Assembly: GCA_025361385.1 (NCBI GenBank)
Contig: JANYAJ010000009.1
Coordinates: forward strand, 1-16,323
Length of the DNA: 16,323 nucleotides
Reading direction: 5' to 3'
DNA from: Nitrospira sp.
GTDB taxonomy: Bacteria > Nitrospirota > Nitrospiria > Nitrospirales > Nitrospiraceae
The position numbers and the translations under genes are program-made. The notes beneath the pieces were generated by a model. The model had not been told where the DNA came from, ran no database searches, and saw nothing but the letters and a program-made list of their open reading frames with translations. Positions within the stretch are counted from its first letter, which is position 1. Each line of letters begins with the position of its first letter. Positions 1 to 6,977 of this stretch are shown here, in pieces.

Positions 1-531
1 GGTCTCCAGCATGGCGTGCCGCTGGAGGAGTTCGTCGAAGCCTTTGTGTTTACTCGCTTCGAGCCGAATGGGCCGGTTAAGTTGAACGATCGTATCAAGA
101 TGTCCACGTCGATCATCGATTATATCTTCCGGGAGTTGGCGGTTACCTATCTCGATCGTTATGACTTGGCACAGGTCCAGGAAGAGGATCTTCGAATGGA
201 TTCGGTCAAGAAAGACGAGCAGGATCCTGAATGCGTCGAGGAGGAAGCCACTCCTGAAACGCTGGCGTCTTCCTCGATTAGTACGGAAATATTTCCGGCA
301 CGAAGAGGCGCTGCACCTCGGCATAAGAGTAATGGCAATGGAAATGGCCATGCAAGCGTCTCCCACACCGTCGAACTGAAGCGGGAAACCCTGACGTTGA
401 CCGCGATCCAGATGGCTCGCCAAAAAGGCTATGAGGGCGATCCCTGTTCCGAATGTAAGCAGTTCACCATGGTACGGAACGGAACCTGTCTGAAGTGTGA
501 AACCTGCGGGACCACAAGCGGCTGTTCATAG
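1..531 (+). CDS. nrdJ: Adenosylcobalamin-dependent (class II) ribonucleotide reductase, C-terminal part
   Basis: This is the 3' end of a gene that begins before the window; the frame is open from base 1. The visible 176 residues start with a stretch containing [20 protein letters not shown] and then [19 protein letters not shown], which I recognise as the conserved C-terminal part of the vitamin B12-dependent ribonucleotide reductase barrel. A low-complexity acidic and polar linker follows, and the protein ends in a cysteine-rich tail with CSEC, CLKCETC and a final GCS. Class II enzymes reduce ribonucleotides to deoxyribonucleotides in the cytoplasm without needing oxygen, using adenosylcobalamin to make the radical. 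The tail cysteines resemble a zinc-ribbon or the redox-active C-terminal cysteines that re-reduce the active site. The catalytic cysteine and nucleotide sites lie outside the window. A small gene follows after 13 bases. Confidence 0.9.
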   Translation, partial: GLQHGVPLEEFVEAFVFTRFEPNGPVKLNDRIKMSTSIIDYIFRELAVTYLDRYDLAQVQEEDLRMDSVKKDEQDPECVEEEATPETLASSSISTEIFPARRGAAPRHKSNGNGNGHASVSHTVELKRETLTLTAIQMARQKGYEGDPCSECKQFTMVRNGTCLKCETCGTTSGCS

Positions 532-544
532 ATGCGAGGACTCC

Positions 545-952
545 ATGAGTACGATTCTTCGAGAGCAGGGTATCGAAACCATTCATGATCAGGTGGTCAG
601 TCTGGTCGCCCAGCGATGGGCCAAGGCGTTTCATTGTAAGGTCACCATTCACACCAGTCTTGAGCAGGATCCCTGGGCGGATCCTCAGCAGCAGGGCGAT
701 ATCGTCGGCTGGCAGGTGAGTTCCACCGGGAATACGATGGAATGGATGGCTGAGGTGGAAACCGCCGACTCAGTGGGGGATCCTGAGACTCTGGTGAAAT
801 GGAAGCAGGCGATGGGTCACGGTATTCCATTTTATCTGCTCGTGCCGCGCGGCTTCAAAGATTCGGCACAGAAGCTGGCAGAGGGGGTTTCTGTCCATTG
901 CAGTGGCATCTACGAGTACACGTTTGTGAACGATCTCTGTCAGGTGCTCTGA
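545..952 (+). CDS. Small protein with PD-(D/E)XK nuclease-like pattern, function unknown
   Basis: A 135-residue soluble protein with no signal peptide or membrane segment. The ATG at 545 is chosen because GAGGA lies 4 bases upstream and because an earlier in-frame ATG (497) lies inside nrdJ. I do not recognise a named family. The layout suggests a restriction-endonuclease-like fold: an N-terminal helix (about 1-26), strands around 32-39, then GDIVGW (D52), a strand ending in AEVET (E70, E72), a helix (80-92), the strand FYLLVPRG (96-103), another helix and a last strand. In nucleases of this fold the motif is D...(D/E)-x-K; here the lysine position is T73, so catalysis would be impaired or use another residue. 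It follows nrdJ closely on the same strand and is probably co-transcribed. The fold is my inference from pattern only. Confidence 0.8.
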   Translation: MSTILREQGIETIHDQVVSLVAQRWAKAFHCKVTIHTSLEQDPWADPQQQGDIVGWQVSSTGNTMEWMAEVETADSVGDPETLVKWKQAMGHGIPFYLLVPRGFKDSAQKLAEGVSVHCSGIYEYTFVNDLCQVL

Positions 953-1015
953 CCGGTAGCCTGCTCAACGGTGCGGAATGTTGTTTCGCCTGGCTGTCGT
1001 ATCGATGGAGATGAG

Positions 1016-1378
1016 ATGAGTTTCTTGAGCCTTCTTCCTCAAATCAGTGTTCCCGCGATCGAGCCCCGAGGCTCCGACGACTCCTGCCAGGCCGAACAAT
1101 TTGTGAATCGGCTTAAAGCCCGCCTTGCAGAAATGCAGCGTGACCTTGCCACACATGAACAGCTGGACGTGGTTGCGTTTCTCCCTTCTGGTCAAGCGAT
1201 TTCCGTGGAAGTCATGGGCTATGACAATCCGGCACTCGTCACCCTGCAAGGCCAGGAGCAGGGGAGCGGCAAACCCTGTACATTGCTCGCGCATCAATCA
1301 TCGCTGCAAGTATTGGTGTCGATAGAAATGATTCCCTTCGGCGCTCAGCGGAAAATGGTGAATTTTGAAACTCGCTGA
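1016..1378 (+). CDS. Hypothetical protein, 120 residues
   Basis: An open frame on the same strand as its neighbours, with the ATG at 1016 preceded by GGAG (1007-1010) at 5 bases. An upstream in-frame ATG at 971 has no comparable ribosome-binding site. I do not recognise the protein. It has a short hydrophobic N-terminus that is too weak for a signal peptide. A helix-like segment rich in Arg, Glu and Gln follows (about 25-48), then likely beta strands (DVVAFLPSGQAISVEVMGY, 51-69; LQVLVSIEMIPF, 97-108). No catalytic motif is evident. It sits 63 bases after the nuclease-like gene and 42 bases before the ACT-domain gene, so the four may share a transcript. Confidence 0.65.
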   Translation: MSFLSLLPQISVPAIEPRGSDDSCQAEQFVNRLKARLAEMQRDLATHEQLDVVAFLPSGQAISVEVMGYDNPALVTLQGQEQGSGKPCTLLAHQSSLQVLVSIEMIPFGAQRKMVNFETR

Positions 1379-1420
1379 AACGATCATCTTTACCTACCAC
1401 GACGTCACGGAGTAACCCCT

Positions 1421-1831
1421 ATGCCCACAACAACACAATTGGTCATTAGCGGAAAGAGCAAGCCAGGCGTCATCGCCCAAGTGGCCCAGGTTCTCGGAGA
1501 TGCGAAGGTCAACATTAAGGCCTTTTCTGCTCCGGAGGTCATCGGAGCGGGAAAGCTGAGACTCTTGGTTGCCGATCTGGAAGGAGCCCGTGCGGCATTA
1601 AAAGCGGCAAAGATCAGATTTACTGAAGAAACGGCGCTGATCTTGAGCCTGACGAACAAGCCAGGGGCTCTCAGGGAAGTGGCGGATTTGTTGACGAAGT
1701 CGCGCATCAATATTAAATGCGGTTATTGCACGCCATCCCGCGAAGGAAAACGTGCCATCGTCGTCCTGACTGTCTCACATACAGCGAAAGCGCTTACCGT
1801 CTTGCAGGATCAATCGCTCGACGAATTCTAG
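1421..1831 (+). CDS. Tandem ACT-domain protein
   Basis: A 136-residue protein made almost wholly of two ACT domains, at about residues 6-62 and 71-130. Each begins with the typical strand-turn-helix pattern: SGKSKPGVIAQVAQVLGDA in the first and LTNKPGALREVADLLTKS in the second. Both have the conserved Gly after Pro at the ligand-binding turn and a following 'N-IK' segment. ACT domains usually bind amino acids and regulate metabolic enzymes or transcription; here no enzyme domain is attached. The ligand is unknown, and an amino-acid sensor is an inference. The ATG at 1421 has GGAG 8 bases upstream. The stop codon lies 2 bases before the start of rlpA, so translation of the two is probably coupled. 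Confidence 0.88.
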   Translation: MPTTTQLVISGKSKPGVIAQVAQVLGDAKVNIKAFSAPEVIGAGKLRLLVADLEGARAALKAAKIRFTEETALILSLTNKPGALREVADLLTKSRINIKCGYCTPSREGKRAIVVLTVSHTAKALTVLQDQSLDEF

Positions 1832-1833
1832 TC

Positions 1834-2511
1834 ATGTCTCGCCGACCTCAGGCCTGCTGCGCTCGTTGGCTGGTTCTTCTTCTCGTAACCCTCCTGGCCG
1901 GTACCATGGCGGCTTGTGGAGGCACTCCCAAACCTGTCTATTTCCCCGGCTATCCGATTGGATTCGTCGAACGAGGCGTCGCCTCGTGGTATGGACCTGG
2001 ATTTCATGGGAACAAGACTGCAAACGGTGAACGATATGATATGCATCAGCTGACGGCGGCTCATCGGACATTGCCGCTTGGCTCCATTGCGGTGGTTCGA
2101 TCGCTGAGTACCGATCGACAGGTGATCATCCGCATTAACGATCGGGGTCCGTTTGCGAGAGGTCGTGTGCTCGATCTCTCACTCGCCGGGGCACAAGCGC
2201 TCGGGATGACCGGAGCAGGAACCGATCAAATTGAATTGCGGGTCGTGGGGTATCAAGGACGAGCGGCCGATATGGGGGTCTTGCGGGTACAAGTCGGGGC
2301 GTTTTCCGATCAACAAAATGCGCTCAATCTGTTAGAGCGGGGCAAACATCTCTACCCAGGCGGTAGAGTTCAGACGGTTGATCTGCCTGAAGGAAAACGA
2401 TACCGGGTCCAGATCGGTCAGTTTTCTACGGAGGCCCAGGCAGAAGCTGCCGCATCTCATCTCGATTCACTTCTAGGGCTCCAATCCTTTGTATTTCGCG
2501 ACGACCCGTAA
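1834..2511 (+). CDS. rlpA: RlpA-type lytic transglycosylase lipoprotein with SPOR domain
   Basis: A 225-residue envelope protein. It has an N-terminal hydrophobic segment (11-26) ending in a weak lipobox (MAAC, Cys28), a double-psi beta-barrel domain (about 47-140) with VASWYGPGFHG, TANGERYD and INDRGPF, and a C-terminal SPOR domain (about 148-223) with two RVQVG/RVQIG-type strands. RlpA cleaves naked glycan strands lacking peptide stems, and SPOR domains take proteins to the division septum. The three residues reported as important in Pseudomonas RlpA (E120, H131, D157) match E66, H77 and D103 here in identity and spacing, so the enzyme is probably active. The ATG at 1834 starts just after the ACT gene stop and has no clear ribosome-binding site, which suggests coupled translation. 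A longer in-frame start at 1717 would overlap the ACT gene and spoil the signal peptide. Confidence 0.93.
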   Translation: MSRRPQACCARWLVLLLVTLLAGTMAACGGTPKPVYFPGYPIGFVERGVASWYGPGFHGNKTANGERYDMHQLTAAHRTLPLGSIAVVRSLSTDRQVIIRINDRGPFARGRVLDLSLAGAQALGMTGAGTDQIELRVVGYQGRAADMGVLRVQVGAFSDQQNALNLLERGKHLYPGGRVQTVDLPEGKRYRVQIGQFSTEAQAEAAASHLDSLLGLQSFVFRDDP

Positions 2512-2790
2512 ACCAGTTTCAGCAAACTCGCCATTCCAATTCTTCAGCTATTCTGCGAATATGCAGCGTAACTATTTGATATTGTGACATGTTTGCATCA
2601 TATGCTTGCTCGCCACGCTGTCCTATGATACATGTACAGTCCAATGGATACAGGTCCTATAGGTCCCTATCACGTTACTTTGTTCTCCCACATCTCACAT
2701 TGCTGGTCTAAGGCGATAGGGATAGCCCCTGGATTCTCCGGCATTCATGGCCGACCGGTATAGTCGGACGCTTCTAAAAGATTGCAATTC
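2512..2790. other. Intergenic region with short repeats before the CorC-like gene
   Basis: I see no gene in these 279 bases. They are more AT-rich than the flanks. A near-perfect tandem repeat lies at 2652-2670, and its junction forms the palindrome CCTATAGG (2656-2663). A 5-bp hairpin CCGAC/GTCGG with a 7-base loop lies at 2751-2767, just before the CorC-like start. TATGAT (2624-2629) and TATAGT (2758-2763) look like -10 boxes, but neither has a convincing -35 partner, so I do not call a promoter. A weak AT-rich stem AGTTT/AAACT (2515-2528) follows rlpA without a T-run. Confidence 0.5.
2652..2670 (+). repeat. Short tandem direct repeat (AGGTCCTAT / AGGTCCCTAT)
   Basis: The two copies abut (2652-2660 and 2661-2670) and differ by one inserted C. 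The site lies about 120 bases upstream of the CorC-like start. It could be a binding site or simple slippage; nothing else in the window shows this unit. Confidence 0.4.
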
Positions 2791-4071
2791 ATGGATATTC
2801 TCATCCTCTTGGGTCTCATTATTATTTCTGCGGTAATCTCTACGGCAGAAATTGGTTTCTTTGCGGTCAACGAAACGAAGTTGAAGGCACTGGCCCTCAC
2901 CGGCAATGCCCGAGCAAAGTTGGCGCTCCATCTTCGCAGTGACCCACAAAAGCTCTTGTCGACCATTCTGGTTGGCGACCGCCTGATCGGTGTGGCAACG
3001 CCGATGTATGCCACCTTCCTGACTCTGAACATCTACGGTGGCCGCAATTCCTTTGATGAGGCGATTGCCGTCATGGTCGGTATGCTGACCTTTGTCCTCT
3101 TGGTCGCTGTTGATGTGATCCCCAAAACATTAGCCGCTAAATTCGCAGTTCCTGTGACGCTCAACATGGCCTACCCTGTCTATGGGGTTCAGTTGCTTCT
3201 CAAACCGTTCCTATTTGTGATGGTCCCTCTGATTCATAAGCTGACCGGAGGGAAGGGGCTGACGCTGCCCCTCGTGACCGAAGAAGAGCTGAAGATCATG
3301 CTGGATGAGGGGGGGAAGACGGGGACGATCGAGGTTGAGAAGGTGAAGATGATCAAGAACGTCTTCCAGCTCAAAGACATCACCGCTGAAGACGCGATGA
3401 CCCCTCGCCTCTATGTCTTCTCCTTGGATGGGAACCTGCGCTTGAAGGAGGCCCAAGAGCTTCTCTACAACTCGAAATATTCACGGATTCCCGTATATGA
3501 CGGGACGCTGGATAACATCACGGGCATTCTGTACAAGACGAGAGCACTCACTGAGCTCGCCAAAGGGCGGAATGAGGCCAAGCTCAAGGATATTGCCTAT
3601 CCGCCGCTGTTCGTGCCGTCCGGTAAAACCGCCGACGATCTTATGAAGCAGTTTCAGCAGGAGAAACGCCATATGGCCGTCGTGGTGAACGAGTTCGGTG
3701 GTGTCATGGGGATTGTTACACTTGAGGATCTTCTCGAAGAAGTGGTCGGGGAGATCATGGACGAAACAGACATCACCGAAGAGCTGATCAAGCGGCTAGG
3801 GAAGAACCATATTTTGGTTCACAGCAGGACCGAAGTGCGCAAGGTCAACGACTTCCTGAAGGTCGATCTCGGCGACGAAGCGGTGACGATCGGAGGGCTC
3901 ATTCAGCAGGAACTTGGCAGAATTCCCAAGGTGGGAGAAGAAGTGCGGATCGCCAATTGTCGAATCCTCATCCATGAAGCCGAGCCTCGATCCATTCGAA
4001 GTGTCCAAATCTTTCGTGAAGAGAAATCACCGGCTCCCATCGAATCCCAGAACCTCGACCTCGTCAGCTAG
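2791..4071 (+). CDS. CorC/HlyC (CNNM, DUF21)-type membrane protein with CBS pair
   Basis: A 426-residue inner-membrane protein. The order is a DUF21/CNNM transmembrane region (about 3-150, three or four hydrophobic segments), a CBS-domain pair (about 200-316, with MTPR at 203-206, RIPVYDG and VVNEFGGVMGIVTLEDLLEE), and a C-terminal CorC_HlyC domain (about 335-410). Family members are called hemolysins but are mostly linked to magnesium or cobalt handling, with the CBS pair sensing nucleotide or Mg-ATP. The conserved GE-x-x-PK motif reads VDVIPK here (D108), and the usual asparagine after the 'T-I-L-I/V-G' stretch is D63, so the ion site may differ. ATG 2791 is preferred to TTG 2782 because AAAAG lies 10 bases before it. 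The 3' end overlaps convergent ligA by 8 bases. Confidence 0.9.
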   Translation: MDILILLGLIIISAVISTAEIGFFAVNETKLKALALTGNARAKLALHLRSDPQKLLSTILVGDRLIGVATPMYATFLTLNIYGGRNSFDEAIAVMVGMLTFVLLVAVDVIPKTLAAKFAVPVTLNMAYPVYGVQLLLKPFLFVMVPLIHKLTGGKGLTLPLVTEEELKIMLDEGGKTGTIEVEKVKMIKNVFQLKDITAEDAMTPRLYVFSLDGNLRLKEAQELLYNSKYSRIPVYDGTLDNITGILYKTRALTELAKGRNEAKLKDIAYPPLFVPSGKTADDLMKQFQQEKRHMAVVVNEFGGVMGIVTLEDLLEEVVGEIMDETDITEELIKRLGKNHILVHSRTEVRKVNDFLKVDLGDEAVTIGGLIQQELGRIPKVGEEVRIANCRILIHEAEPRSIRSVQIFREEKSPAPIESQNLDLVS

Positions 4072-6091
4072 GCTTGCTCGTCTCCTCTCCAATCAAGGCG
4101 GCGAACTCCTGCTCCGTCAGAATCGGCACCCCTAGGGTACGGGCTTGGTCAAGTTTTGAACCAGGATCCCGTCCCGCTACCACATACGACGTCTTTTTGC
4201 TTACACTTGAGGCTACGCGCGCTCCGACCGTTTCGACGGCTCGCTGTGCCTCATCTCGTGTGAAATAATCCAACCCGCCGGTAAACACGAATGTCTTTCC
4301 CGTGAGCGGGGATTCCATCCGGTCGCCTCGGGCCATGCCCGGTGCGATCTGCAGCCCCAATGTTTGGAGTTGTACGATGGCTTCTCGATTGCGTGGCTCA
4401 GACCAATAGGCTACCAAGCTGTCTGATATTTCAGGGCCAATTTCACGAACTTGCAGAAGCCGTTCACGATCCGCTGCCATGATCTCTTCAAGAGACGTGA
4501 ACTCACGGGCCAGGACTTTGGCGATGTGTTGTCCGACCTGTCGAATCCCAAGTCCCATCAGAAATCGATCGAGGGAAACGGCAGTACTGCCCGCAATCGA
4601 CTCCATGAGGGCTGTGGCAGACCGATCGGCAAATCCCTCAAGCCGAACGAGATCGGCGTTGGTTAGACGATAGAGATCGGCGAGCGATCGTACGAGTCCC
4701 TCGTCAACCAGTTGCGCCACGGTCTTCTTTCCCAAGCCTTCGATGTTGAGCGCGCGCTTGGACGCAAAGTGTTCGATTGCTCCCTTCAACTGGGCGCCAC
4801 AGACCAATTGACCGGTACAGTAGAAATAGGCGCCCTCGCGGCCGACGTTCGATCCGCAGATCGGGCAGTGATCCGGCATCAAAAATGGAGCACTCCGTTG
4901 CTCATCGGGGATGGGGACACGCTCGGCAATGGCGGGAATCACATCACCGGCCCGTTCCACCTTGACGGTATCCCCGATCCGAATGTCTTTTCTGGCTACC
5001 TCATCGGCGTTGTGTAAGGTGGCTCGGCTGATGGTGACGCCACCGACTTCCACCGGTTTCAAGAGCGCGACGGGTGTGAGGGTTCCGGTTCTCCCGACAG
5101 ACACGACGATATCCTGTACGACGGTGATTTCCTTGCGCGGGGTAAATTTATAGGCGAGGGCCCAGCGGGGGCTGCGAGATTTCATCCCCAGGCGATGTTG
5201 CCAGTCGCGGCGATTCACCTTCACCACCACGCCATCGATTTCATAGAGCAGCCGATCCCGGATCGATTCTGTTTCCCTGTGAAAGGCCATTACGTCATCG
5301 ATAGACGCACAGAGCCGCCCATGCGTCGGCACCGGGATCCCCCATCGGGCCAATTGCTCAAGCTCTTCCCAATGTGTAAGTGGTGCTGGTGTGGAGAGGG
5401 CCATGATTTCATAACAGGTCACAACCAATGGACGAGTCGCGGTAATCGTGGAATCCAATTGCCGGAGAGAACCAGAGGCCGCATTGCGTGGATTTGCAAA
5501 GGCGTCGTCGCCTCGTTCTGTGATCCGTCGATTCAAGGCTTGGAAATCATCGAGGCGCATGTATACCTCGCCCCGTACGACAAGATGATCAGGAAATCCT
5601 GACTGCGCTTGCAATTGCAGCGGAAGCGAACGGATCGTTCTCAGGTTGACGGTCACATCCTCTCCGGTCGTTCCGTCGCCCCTGGTGGCTCCACGGGTGA
5701 ACATTCCATGGTCGTAGACCAGTTCGACCGACAACCCATCGAATTTTGGTTCCGCGCTGTACTCAACGGCAGGGGTTTCGAGTTCACGTTTCATCCGTTG
5801 ATCGAATGCCTGAACCTCTTCCTGATCGATAATCGAGTCTAGGCTGAGCATCGGCTGCTCGTGGGGAACCTTGATCAGTGACTCAAGCGGTGGCGCGCCG
5901 ACCCGTTGGGTCGGGGAATCGGGCGTGACGAGTTCAGGATGCGCTTGCTCTAGATCGAGCAGCTCGCGGAAGAGACGATCGTACTGGGAATCAGAAATCT
6001 CCGGACGATCCTTGACGTAGTAGAGATAGTCGTGGCGTCTGATTTCGTCTTTGAGCGCGCTCAGTCTGGAAAGGATGTCGGCGTGGGCCAT
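4064..6091 (-). CDS. ligA: NAD-dependent DNA ligase
   Basis: A full-length 675-residue ligase, which is typical for the family. It seals nicks in DNA during replication and repair, using NAD as adenylate donor. The N-terminal Ia domain has YYVKDRPEISDSQYDRLFREL. The adenylation domain carries the nucleotidyl-transfer lysine in EPKFDG (K116). An OB domain follows. The zinc finger has Cys at 409, 412, 425 and 431, then come helix-hairpin-helix repeats with LNIEGLGKKTV, and a BRCT domain lies at about 592-668 (GKTFVFTGGL). All expected parts are present, so it should be functional. The start at 6091 gives the standard N-terminus but has no strong ribosome-binding site. It is transcribed divergently from the LysM-trp operon. 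A TTGACC on the minus strand about 90 bases upstream has no good -10 partner. Confidence 0.98.
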   Translation of the reverse strand: MAHADILSRLSALKDEIRRHDYLYYVKDRPEISDSQYDRLFRELLDLEQAHPELVTPDSPTQRVGAPPLESLIKVPHEQPMLSLDSIIDQEEVQAFDQRMKRELETPAVEYSAEPKFDGLSVELVYDHGMFTRGATRGDGTTGEDVTVNLRTIRSLPLQLQAQSGFPDHLVVRGEVYMRLDDFQALNRRITERGDDAFANPRNAASGSLRQLDSTITATRPLVVTCYEIMALSTPAPLTHWEELEQLARWGIPVPTHGRLCASIDDVMAFHRETESIRDRLLYEIDGVVVKVNRRDWQHRLGMKSRSPRWALAYKFTPRKEITVVQDIVVSVGRTGTLTPVALLKPVEVGGVTISRATLHNADEVARKDIRIGDTVKVERAGDVIPAIAERVPIPDEQRSAPFLMPDHCPICGSNVGREGAYFYCTGQLVCGAQLKGAIEHFASKRALNIEGLGKKTVAQLVDEGLVRSLADLYRLTNADLVRLEGFADRSATALMESIAGSTAVSLDRFLMGLGIRQVGQHIAKVLAREFTSLEEIMAADRERLLQVREIGPEISDSLVAYWSEPRNREAIVQLQTLGLQIAPGMARGDRMESPLTGKTFVFTGGLDYFTRDEAQRAVETVGARVASSVSKKTSYVVAGRDPGSKLDQARTLGVPILTEQEFAALIGEETSKPS

Positions 6092-6184
6092 AGGGCTTGG
6101 ATGGTAACGAACAGAGGACGTGACAGTTTCGAACGTACCATAGGGGTAGGGAGTGGGTCAAACGACGAAGGTGCCATATTCGCT

Positions 6185-6213
6185 TTGACTTTCGCTGCGT
6201 TAGACATTATTCT
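6185..6213 (+). promoter_or_regulatory. Likely sigma70-type promoter of the LysM-trp operon
   Basis: TTGACT (6185-6190, 5 of 6 to consensus), a 17-base spacer and TATTCT (6208-6213, 4 of 6). It lies about 100 bases before the LysM gene start, in the gap between divergent ligA and the operon. It is the best promoter-like match I found upstream of trpE, since the LysM-trpE gap of 12 bases leaves no room for another. Expected transcription start is near 6220. Confidence 0.6.
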
Positions 6214-6271
6214 ACTGCTTCTATTTAAGTCGTTTTTTCAGTGCATGGCAGCCGGTGTCCACTTCCTGCTG

Positions 6272-6292
6272 CGAGAGGGAATGTCCCTCACG
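6272..6292 (+). promoter_or_regulatory. Hairpin in the operon 5' leader
   Basis: GAGGGA (6275-6280) pairs with TCCCTC (6284-6289) around a 3-base ATG loop. After an A-A mismatch the stem extends by CG (6272-6273) pairing with CG (6291-6292). No T-run follows, so it is not an intrinsic terminator. It ends about 7 bases before the ribosome-binding site of the LysM gene and could affect translation or mRNA stability. I see no Trp-codon leader peptide associated with it. Confidence 0.4.
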
Positions 6293-6298
6293 ACCGTC

Positions 6299-6307
6299 AG
6301 AGGAGGT
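6299..6307 (+). promoter_or_regulatory. Strong ribosome-binding site of the LysM lipoprotein gene
   Basis: AGAGGAGGT contains the full anti-Shine-Dalgarno complement AGGAGGT, 4 bases before the ATG at 6312. It settles the start of this gene against an earlier in-frame ATG at 6255. Confidence 0.85.
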
Positions 6308-6311
6308 ATCC

Positions 6312-6965
6312 ATGAAAGAGGAGAATTACGTGATCAAGTCAATGTCAAGATCCATCTATCAAGGTATGACCATCGTCTGTGGAATGCTCGTATTGAGCGG
6401 ATGTGTGATGGCCGAAAAGTACGAGGCGGAAAAGGCACGCAGCCTGAACTTTCAACGTCTGTTGGCCCAAGAAGAGAAACGAACCGGCGAACTGGATAAT
6501 GAAGCGAAGCGGGGCAAGAAAGAACTGATGGAGTTTGAGGCCAGAAATCGGGAGCTCACGGCGCAAGTGCAAGCCGTTCGGGAGCAAATGGCCCGTGTGC
6601 AGGAAGAGGCTGAAGCGATGAAGGAGTCGGCGCTGCTGGAACGTAAGGCCAAGGCCGATATGAAACGTGCCGCCACGTCTGGGCGTAAGGCGCTGCCGGT
6701 TGAACCGGCTCTTGATACGACCGATACCGTGGACCTGAGCGCGACCGCTCTCGGGATCGCTCCGGAGGTGCCGGCTGTGCCAGGGGCAGTCGAGCCGTCG
6801 ATGGGAAGCGTGCGATCGCCCACCGTTCATGTCGTGAAGCCTGGCGAAACGCTCTACCGGATCAGTCGGAAGTATGGCGCCACTGTCGACAAGGTCAGGA
6901 AGTGGAACAAGCTGCCGGACGACATTATCGAAGTAGGACAGAAGCTCATTGTAGGCCAAGAATAA
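6312..6965 (+). CDS. LysM-domain lipoprotein with coiled coil
   Basis: A 217-residue predicted lipoprotein. A 30-residue signal peptide ends in the lipobox LSGC (Cys31). A long charged coiled-coil segment rich in Glu, Lys, Arg and Ala follows (about 35-118), then a Pro/Val/Ala-rich linker (120-170) and a C-terminal LysM domain (172-215) beginning HVVKPGETLYRISRKYG. LysM binds peptidoglycan glycan chains, so the protein probably bridges an anchored membrane face and the cell wall in the periplasm. No catalytic domain is visible, although similar layouts occur in cell-envelope adaptors. The start is fixed by AGGAGGT. It is the first gene of the operon, and trpE starts 12 bases after its stop, so co-transcription is very likely. 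Its exact role, and any link to tryptophan synthesis, is unknown. Confidence 0.9.
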   Translation: MKEENYVIKSMSRSIYQGMTIVCGMLVLSGCVMAEKYEAEKARSLNFQRLLAQEEKRTGELDNEAKRGKKELMEFEARNRELTAQVQAVREQMARVQEEAEAMKESALLERKAKADMKRAATSGRKALPVEPALDTTDTVDLSATALGIAPEVPAVPGAVEPSMGSVRSPTVHVVKPGETLYRISRKYGATVDKVRKWNKLPDDIIEVGQKLIVGQE

Positions 6966-6977
6966 TAGGACGATACC

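Noticed and set aside
1717..1833. Longer N-terminus for RlpA starting inside the ACT gene
   Set aside because: The added residues are another-frame reading of the ACT domain and would bury the signal peptide and lipobox.
2515..2528. Stem AGTTT/AAACT after rlpA as a terminator
   Set aside because: Only 5 AT-rich pairs and no T-run follow.
4074..5842. Several plus-strand open frames of 60-135 codons across the ligase region
   Set aside because: They lie antisense to ligA, whose full domain set is intact, and their translations show no family features.
6032..6499. A 155-codon plus-strand frame across the ligA-LysM gap
   Set aside because: It overlaps the start of ligA and the LysM gene in another frame, has no ribosome-binding site and reads as random sequence. 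Its internal ATG at 6245 was tested as a Trp leader peptide but contains no Trp cluster.
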